DNA of 39,257 bases from Zygnema cylindricum (lineage: Eukaryota; Streptophyta; Zygnematophyceae; Zygnematales; Zygnemataceae): contig JBBHKE010000626.1 of the NCBI GenBank assembly GCA_037447655.1, positions 1 through 39,257 of the forward strand, read 5' to 3'. The notes beneath the pieces were generated by a model. That model made no database searches. It was not told where the DNA came from and was given only the letters and a program-made list of their open reading frames with translations. Positions within the stretch are counted from its first letter, which is position 1, and the number at the start of each line of letters is the position of its first letter. Below are positions 32,901 through 39,257 of this stretch, one piece after another. Made by a program: the position numbers and the translations under genes.

Positions 32901-33172
32901 TCAAAACCCTTATCATCTAATACAAACGTAGAGATGAGGTTTTTGTTCAGCTCCGGAATAAACAATACATTGGAGAATGTAACTATAGATGTCTTTCCTT
33001 CTACTAACACTTTTAAATCTACCGATCCTACAAGAGTACTAGTGACTATCCTCCCATCCCCGTACTCTATCTCTACGGTGGGAATCTTTCTTATCTTAGT
33101 GAACAGGTGTTTATCTTTACACATGTGCATGGATGCACCTGATACTAAAATCCAGCATGCTTCACCTTTCAA
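29948..33172 (-). pseudogene. pol: pol of copia element 2 (broken)
   Basis: The protease motif reads ILVSGAS: the catalytic Asp of DSGA is lost. The integrase zinc region (WHKRLRHVN ... CSGCAQGK) is followed by a frameshift near 32575. A T-run expansion near 32460 shifts the frame before SDNGGEY and NGVAERLNRTL, and a one-base loss near 32225 shifts it again. The largest open stretch (32220-30322, 632 residues) holds the end of integrase and the whole reverse transcriptase, with YVDD at 30931-30942. In the RNase H region a Trp codon has become TAG (about 30324) and one base is lost; the remainder (30286-29948) keeps CDNQATI and the usual C-terminus. Confidence 0.93.
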
Positions 33173-34278
33173 TCCATCGAAAGCACATTTTTACTTTCGT
33201 GGAATTTCGACCTCGTTTTTTCGCTTTCAACTCCTCATCCAATAGGAGTTCATCGTCCTTGTCCTCAAATTCTGCCTCATGTACCTGTGTCACAAGGGCC
33301 TTTTTCTTTCCTGTCGAGGATCCACCAATCTGCCCCTCGTTTAACCGTAGCTCGGTTAACTTAGTGCATTTAGCCATATAGTGCCCCGGTTTCTTACAAA
33401 AATGGCACAAACCCTTGGGAGTCTTTTGTCCGAAATCCTCAGTCTGGATTTTCTGCCCCTCCCCTCGATAATATCCAGCCTGTTTTCTGGAATCATTGTT
33501 TCTCCAATCGGTCCCAGCTGCCAAAGATTGCCCACTCTTTCCTCCCTTCGGATCTCAATTGTATTCTCTCGAACGAGAATCACCCCTACCACTGAATTCC
33601 AAATCCACCTTGAGTCCGCGAAGTCCTACACACGGTTGACTATATTCTCGAACTCATCGGGTAACTTCATCAGTAAACAGTTAACCTTTTCCTTTTCACT
33701 AAATACTTTTCCAGCATTCTCTAGTTCCATGAAAAGTGTGGCAAGCTCATTGCAAAAATCCAACATCTTCCCTCCTTCGTATACATACTCCTTCATTTTC
33801 TGATCAGCCAACTGTTGTTGCTGAATCGTACCACTTCGGTACATCTCTATGAGAGCCACCCAAAGATCGGATGCCCTCTCTACCCGCAAATGGGGAGATG
33901 CAAGCCCTAGAGTAAGATGGCGGAGGATGAAGTGCTTAGCCGCCATATTGTTGTAGTCCCAGGTATCGATATCATTCTCCTCGTTTCTTCAAATAGGTGA
34001 CATGAATGCCGAACCCGTTGCTATTGGTGTGACTGTCTCCTTCTCCTTTCCTTTGTCCACCACCTCTCCTTCCTTTGTCTCCTCCGTTGAAGATGGATGT
34101 GCATCTCTATTGAATCTGCCTCATGTAAACCTTGGAGGTATCCCAAGACTGGATGGACGCCTCACCCGTCCACTCACTATTCCCCAAAACCGTTTCTCAC
34201 ATAGAGCTTCGTCATCATACTTTCCTAGTATATGAAGCCATTTCGATTGAATATAGGCACCCTAGATGGTGGGCCCAT
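33162..34278 (-). pseudogene. gag: gag of copia element 2 (broken)
   Basis: The start ATG (34278-34276) lies in the primer site and gives MGPPSRVPIF as in element 1, but a TAG follows about 17 codons in. A capsid-like frame is open at 33946-33626 (SDLWVALIEMYRSGTIQQQQ), then frame shifts. The zinc knuckle CHFCKKPGHYMAKC and acidic tail are in the frame 33524-33162. Confidence 0.87.
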
Positions 34279-34282
34279 AACC
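34267..34282 (-). other. Primer-binding site of element 2 (initiator tRNA anticodon arm)
   Basis: On the minus strand GGTTATGGGCCCACCA immediately follows the 5' LTR and is complementary to TGGTGGGCCCATAACC. This is 16 bases of the initiator tRNA-Met anticodon arm as I recall the plant sequence. It includes the Gag ATG. Confidence 0.82.
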
Positions 34283-35316
34283 TGCAACTCTGAGACCTCA
34301 ATTGGACCTCAGACTAGGCAGCTCACACGAAGCCTCTAGGATAACCTTAACCCCTTTGTGTTTCAGCAAGAATAACTGCCACCCTGGCAGACAAAAACTC
34401 TGACCACCTTTATCCCTATAAAAGCAAGACTCTCATGAGTGAGTAGCAAAAATAATCTCTGAATTTGCTCCCCTGAGCAGTAAGTTATGAATGGTCAAAG
34501 TTGACCTTTTTGTACAGCAGCTCCCTGAAGTGAAGGTCCAGTCTATCAAATTTTTCTAAGTCCTATCTCTCTCTAAAACTCTATCTACTAAAGTACGGCA
34601 CCAATCATAATAGTGTATCGTACATAAAGGTACACGTGCCGTTGTACTTTATGTACGACCATTGTACGACACGACAAAAAGTTGACACATGTCATTTTTG
34701 GATTCGTTCCTATAATCCCTGGAGATGCCGTAATCCAATGTGATTGTGCCACGTGGCGATTGATGTGACGTCATCCGCAAACCGCCAAAAACCTATTGCA
34801 TGATCTCGGCATGCTTCGTGGCCGTTCGATCAAGCCGGATTACAATCGTGGCCGTCATAAATACTTGCGCAATATTTGTTTCGCCATTGAAACAAAATGC
34901 GCCGTATCCGTTTCGGATGTGCCGTACGCCGTACATTACAAACTGTATCTATGTCTAAATATCCCGTTGAATGAAGATAGCCGACGTGTTAACAGATATA
35001 TAAATATCATATGTTATATCATACATCTCTGGTCTAGACTAGTTGGCTAAGGCTACCGGCTACTGGCTACTTTGACGGACGGTAGGTACCTGATTCAAAT
35101 CTTGGGCCCGTCAAATCTATTTTTGTAAAATCTACTAACCTAATGTCTATCCCCGTCGGAATAGCATAGGCGGCCATGGCTCTATCTCCCTCTCCAACGT
35201 TCAGTGACTACGACAAGTGTGGGAGCTGGAGAGAGGAGTTAGAGGCAGACTGCCTCTGCTTCTTTTTTGCATTTTACAAAACCTAGAAAATACTAAAATA
35301 TCCTTTAATTTCTACA
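34283..35316 (-). repeat. 5' LTR of copia element 2
   Basis: Same length as the 3' LTR within one base. It contains the GTAC hairpin at 34620-34656 with arms pairing over about 14 bases with one bulged G, the bZIP-type palindromes, and the tRNA-like stretch on the plus strand (about 35037-35115). Confidence 0.92.
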
Positions 35317-35650
35317 TAGAACCTAACTATAATGCAATATTAGTTAACAATTTTGGCTGTAAATTTGTATCTCATATATATAAATGTGTATCTCAAATGT
35401 AGTTTTTGCGATTATTCCCTTACCACTTCAGTTATCGGTAGGTAAAACAAAAGTACATATCGATTATAGATAAGAGGCCAATGATATACGACACTCATGT
35501 CAATATCATTTGTTTTTTACATTTTCAATCATTATGTTTGTGTTTTTCGTAGAGCACCGAGGCCATTTTGTAATTTTATCCTGAATTGACAGCTGGGAAG
35601 TTATTTCGTGATTGGACTGACCAGATGAAGCATCATCCCAATTAACAAAG

Positions 35651-36060
35651 CTGTGTTGTGTATCATGTAAAAACTTATCGCTATAAATTTGATATTCAAC
35701 AAAACGAATATCGACGGTGAGAGGACTCGATATATCGCTCCGGGACCAACAAATGTAAATGCAATACATTTGGTGAGAGGTAGGTGTTCGTACGGAAGCG
35801 TTGTACAGTAAACCAAAAATAAAATTTTCTCCCCCCCTCCCCCTACTGTTGGGTGCGCGCCATCGAGGGGGGGAGGGTTGACCTTTGATCTATTTTTTGG
35901 AACCCAAAGTCGCTTCACTATGTCGCGGTATATATGTAGAGGCATATCGAGCGTATACATTGGTAAAATATGGTTGAATTGAGCTTCTCGACATAATTAT
36001 TATCACGTACCCAAAATTAAGTACACATTGAATATCGATAAAGGGCCTTCAATACACATT
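35651..36060. mobile_element. Eroded hAT-like element
   Basis: Begins near TGTGTTGTGTATCATG, contains ATATCGCTCCGGGACCAACAA and ends near CGATAAAGGGCC. It is CGATA-rich like the others, with no clean target duplication. Confidence 0.4.
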
Positions 36061-36213
36061 ACAAAAAAAACCATGGATGTCATCGTTAATCTACAATGTC
36101 ATCATAGTTGTTGTACTTTTAGAATTTATCTTTTTGAAAGTAATGTTTTGTATATTAATATAATGTAGGTAACTTGACTACATGACTTGACTTTGTGTCG
36201 CAATTAGTGTTAA

Positions 36214-36475
36214 ACAGTGTGTGTATCGAGAGCCTCTTGCGGATATTTCATGTGTCTCTTTTGACTTACTGATATTCAATATATTGACTTTGTGAATCTT
36301 AATAAATAAAGTTGAGTTGTCGGTTTGAAAAATATCACGATACTTACATTGCGTTGCCAAATAATTTGATAAGTCCCCCCCCCCCGCGGAGATATATCGG
36401 GCCCTTTGACCGGTTGACATTTGATGTCGAATATCGAATTGATTGCGATAAGAGTTTTCCTGATACATAACACTA
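36214..36475. mobile_element. Short hAT-like element adjoining MITE copy 4
   Basis: Starts CAGTGTGTGTATCGAGAGCC and ends GATACATAACACTA. Its last TA is also the flank of the following family B MITE. No matching 8-base duplication is found. A C-homopolymer lies near 36377. Confidence 0.45.
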
Positions 36476-38406
36476 CACCGCGAATCGCAAGTAGCGTTAT
36501 GTACGCTAATTCTGTCGCCCTAAATTTTGACTCTATCACCCTAAATAGAAATCTAAATCATACTTTACATTATTAAAGACACTTTTTGAATCAACGTTAA
36601 TAAGTCTTAGTATAGTGCCGTTCTTAATAGCGTGGCGTACGGTCGGTGTCTGACCGTGCAAATTTGTACTTTAATAACTAAAAAAGTACAATAAATGATT
36701 TAATACAGGCCGTTATCTTGTAACTGCGCTTACACAAACCACGTAGTGCAAACGTCTTAATGACGTAAAACTGTACGTTATGTCAGATTATGTGCACGTA
36801 CCCAATTTACAGTAAAGATATCAACGCGGATGATTAGTACTGCTAGACTCCCAAATTAGGTTTATTGATAAATTGAAGTAAAATTTTTATTTGAAAAAAA
36901 TCGATTACACAAATTAGTGCTAATAACTCTAATTATGTTTTTTTCATTTTTTGTACTCTAAGGGTAAGGTTCCATTAGGGGAAAAATGCCGTTGTCTATT
37001 GAAAGCCGTACTCTTTTGTACAGTACCGTACCCCAAAAAAAAAAAATGTCAGAAAAACAAGCCTACTGAATGAGGGATTTGATTCTCCACGTTTATGGGC
37101 CTAAATGTGGACCGTCGGATGCATAATCGGATACTCCATCGTCTGACACTTTCAGTTCGCAACTAGTGACCCGGAGTAGGTCATTTCTTAGCGCCTGAAC
37201 GAATAACATCGTGCCTCATGGAAAAGTGAACCAAATATCCACGACGACCGCACGACCAGGTGGGTACACGTCGCATATGACATGTGCCTTCCGCCAGGGA
37301 GGATGCGAGGCCACCGGAAGACGCAAAAAAATCTTTGACGGAGGATATTGTTTCACGCGATCCACTAACCATTTTGACATTTTCGTACGCATTTACAAAT
37401 CTTAAGTTTCGTCCGCTCGTACAGATTTTATTCAATACGTCGTACGAGTCACTTTTTACCTTCGCTGGTACGAATACGTGGTCACAATTTGCTGCCAGAG
37501 ATTCTCTGAAGATTACCAGAATCGTATTCTTTTATTACGTGGCCAAATCAAAGTGTGCCACGCAAAAACAAATGTCGGTTACTGACCCGACACAATGGAA
37601 CGGTCGCTTCAGTAAACGAATTTTTGATGTTTACAGAGATCGCCTAATGGAACAACGCTCGAAGAGCGTTGTACCATTAGGCGGTCTAAATAAACGTAAA
37701 AAAATTGTTTACTGAAGCCATCGTTCCATTGTGTCGGGTCAGTAACCGACATTTTATTTCCGCGGCAAAATTTGATTAGTCCACATAATAGCTGAATACG
37801 ATTATGGAAATCTTCAAAGAATCTCTGACAACAAATTTTGACCACATGTTTGTACCAGCGGAGGTAAAATGTGACTTGTACGACATATTGAATAAAATAT
37901 GTCATGGCGCACGAAACTTAAGATTTGTAAAAGCGTACAAAAATGTCAGAATGGCTAGTGCATGACATCAGACGCCTGAAATAGTATCCTCTGTTTAAAG
38001 ATTTTCTTGCGACTTTCGGTGGCCCTGCACCCTCCCTAGCTGAAGGCACATGTAATACGCGACGTGTACCCACCTGGTCGCGCGGTCGTCGTGGATATTT
38101 GTTCACTTTTCCACGAGGCACGATGCTATTAGTTTAGGCCTTAAGAATTGACCTACTCCGGGTCACTTGTTGTGAACTGAAGGTGTCATACGATGGCGTA
38201 TCCGATTATGCATCCGACGGCCCACGTTTTCGCTCATAAACGCGGAGAATGAAATCCCTCATTCGGTAGGCTTGTTTTTATGATATGTCATTTTTTTTGG
38301 TACGGCACTGTACGAAACAGTACGGCTTTCAGTAAACAACGACATTTTTCCCCTCATGGAACCTTACCCTAATTATTTATTTACTCTAATTACGATTCGC
38401 GGTGTA
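36474..38406. mobile_element. Family B MITE, copy 4, split by a palindromic element
   Basis: Left terminus CACCGCGAATCGCAAGTAG, right terminus CTAATTACGATTCGCGGTG, TA-flanked. The interior (TTTGTACTTTAATAACTAAA, ATTTAATACAGGCCGTTATC) matches the other family B copies. The nested element accounts for 1408 bp, leaving a host of about 520 bp. Confidence 0.75.
36962..38369. mobile_element. 1.4-kb full-length palindromic Tourist-like element
   Basis: Ends GGGTAAGGTTCCATTAGGGG and CCCCTCATGGAACCTTACCC with TAA duplications at 36959-36961 and 38370-38372. The two halves are reverse complements along essentially their whole length (about 85 percent over the outer 200 bases by eye). They meet at CGCTCGAAGAGCG (centre about 37662) inside CGCCTAATGGAACAACG... 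and its complement. Open frames on opposite strands (37284-37715 plus; 37609-37905 minus) encode the same peptide (SVTDPTQWN) only because the arms are inverted copies. Confidence 0.85.
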
Positions 38407-38414
38407 CATTACAG

Positions 38415-38615
38415 TACACCGCGAATCGTTATTAGTGTCAAAGTTTAAATAGCGTAAACACATAATTAGTGTTATTGATTATAATTTAGTGCAAGAGAGG
38501 TGGCAGATTATGGTCCACGTCCTTAAATATTGTTATTAATTCTATTTCGGGAAAAATATCAAAATTTTAAGAACCCAAATTAGTTACTTCGACACTAATA
38601 ATGATTCGTGGTGTA
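38415..38615. mobile_element. Short TA-group MITE
   Basis: CACCGCGAATCGTTATTAG at the left and CTAATAATGATTCGTGGTG at the right, TA-flanked. About 200 bp, with an interior unlike families A and B. Confidence 0.65.
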
Positions 38616-38825
38616 CTGTACTGTAACTGTTAATGTTTTTTTCGCCACTTAGAACATCTGTTCTCCGTGCACAGTTCTCAGATTGTTAATCTTACGACTG
38701 TTTTTGAAAGGTGAGATTCACACCTCCCGATTGGCCGTCTCCAATTGAAAATCGGACGAGTGTGGACGGAAAATTTGTTGTCAAAGGGGCGAAAAAAACA
38801 CTAACACTAATTAAGTAATAGCGAC
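38616..38825. mobile_element. Truncated family A MITE, copy 6
   Basis: Arms TTCGCCACTTAGAACATC and GGGGCGAAAAAAACACTAAC and the family A centre are recognisable. The outer left terminus is missing and the right end is cut by a hAT-like end. Confidence 0.6.
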
Positions 38826-38985
38826 TAGTGTTGGGTATCGAGGACCAATTGCCGATATTCGATATGTACCGAATTTCAGGTACCCGATAATCGATATATC
38901 GCCTCGATATATCGATTATCGAAATATCGCGATATTTGGCCGATATATCGCCGATATATCGTATCGTCAATATATCGAGGCATTT
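38826..38985. mobile_element. Left part of a hAT-like element
   Basis: Begins TAGTGTTGGGTATCGAGG and continues with CGATATATCG words. The right terminus is not found before Tourist-like sequence begins. Confidence 0.5.
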
Positions 38986-39257
38986 AAAAAAAAAATGAAA
39001 ATTTTCACAGGTCTCCAAAGTCACGAGCCTTCGGACAAGATGACCGTAAAATCTTTGCCGAAAAGAAATACGGTTTTTTCCTGAAAGTCAGCAGAGTGGA
39101 GGAGATCTCTGAGGTACATTGACGCGGTAAACTTGCGAAGTACACACGTACGTAATACGCAAGTACGGATTTCCATACGAAAATGGTCGGTTCTCAAATC
39201 TTTGACGATTTTAGAGATTTGATCGTCAACTTCCAAGGACCACTCAAATCAAAACAC
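38986..39257 (-). mobile_element. Partial inverted copy of Tourist-like MITE 1
   Basis: This is the reverse complement of roughly 1370-1630, with high identity by eye (for example GTCGGTTCTCAAATCTTTGA against its counterpart near 1417). It runs off the window's right edge. Confidence 0.8.

Larger units (their letters stand above)
28900..35316 (-). mobile_element. Ty1/copia LTR retrotransposon, element 2 (degenerate)
   Basis: About 6.4 kb on the minus strand, with LTRs at 28900-29934 (3') and 34283-35316 (5'). A perfect 5-base target duplication TAGAA occurs at 28895-28899 and 35317-35321. TG...CA ends (TGTAGAAATTAAAGG ... CAGAGTTSCA). It belongs to the same family as element 1 by primer site, polypurine tract and proteins (roughly 85-90 percent identity in places by eye), yet its LTR upstream halves are much more diverged. 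The two elements carry mostly different disabling changes. Confidence 0.95.

Noticed and set aside
32892-33803. Plus-strand open frames of 82-140 residues within element 2
   Set aside because: They are antisense to the gag and protease region, which reads clearly on the minus strand with zinc-knuckle and protease motifs.
37284-37905. Matching peptides on opposite strands that could look like a conserved gene pair
   Set aside because: The match follows directly from the inverted arms of the palindromic element.

Overview
The window looks like plant-type nuclear DNA: GT-AG introns, an F-box/LRR gene, Ty1/copia retrotransposons, G-box (CACGTG) promoter motifs, and interstitial CCCTAAA telomere-like runs. 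A streptophyte (green plant or charophyte-type alga) fits best, but I cannot name the species. No rRNA, canonical tRNA gene, CRISPR or prokaryotic operon is visible. Most of the sequence is transposon-derived and nested.

Layout. 1-5.1 kb: microsatellite, short inverted-repeat transposons (MITEs) and a 45-bp tandem array. 5.45-5.97 kb: a 500-bp purine tract. 6.5-12.9 kb (minus strand): the only recognisable host gene, an F-box/leucine-rich-repeat protein. I propose a five-exon model whose intron phases all agree and whose last exon adds hydrophobic, probably membrane-spanning segments. Its introns hold a roughly 110-bp tandem repeat and MITEs. 13.4-13.7 kb: a 73-bp tandem array upstream of the gene. 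14.1-16.4 kb: a MITE split by two hAT-like elements, each with a perfect 8-bp target duplication. 17.6-24.1 kb: copia element 1 (plus strand), inserted in an older diverged LTR. 25.6-27.2 kb: a Tourist-like and a hAT-like element. 28.9-35.3 kb: copia element 2 (minus strand), with a perfect 5-bp target duplication. 36.5-38.4 kb: a MITE split by a 1.4-kb nearly full-length palindrome. 38.4-39.3 kb: further MITE pieces; the last 260 bases are an inverted copy of part of the element at 1.26-1.90 kb.

The two copia elements share Gag-Pol organisation (zinc knuckle, protease, integrase, reverse transcriptase, RNase H). Both are broken by independent stops and frameshifts, so neither can make its full set of proteins as read here. 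Their most notable feature is the primer-binding site directly after the 5' LTR. It matches the anticodon arm of initiator methionine tRNA rather than its 3' end, implying half-tRNA priming as in Drosophila copia, and the Gag start codon lies inside that site, opposite the tRNA's CAU anticodon.

Three recurring DNA-transposon groups explain most of the remaining structure: TA-flanked elements with ends CACCGYGAATCGYWATTAG; TAA-flanked Tourist-like elements with ends GGGTRWGGTTMCAT or GGGTGAAGTTCCAT; and 8-bp-TSD hAT-like elements with ends TAGTGTTGKGTATCG and CGATA-rich interiors. All similarity judgements were made by eye.
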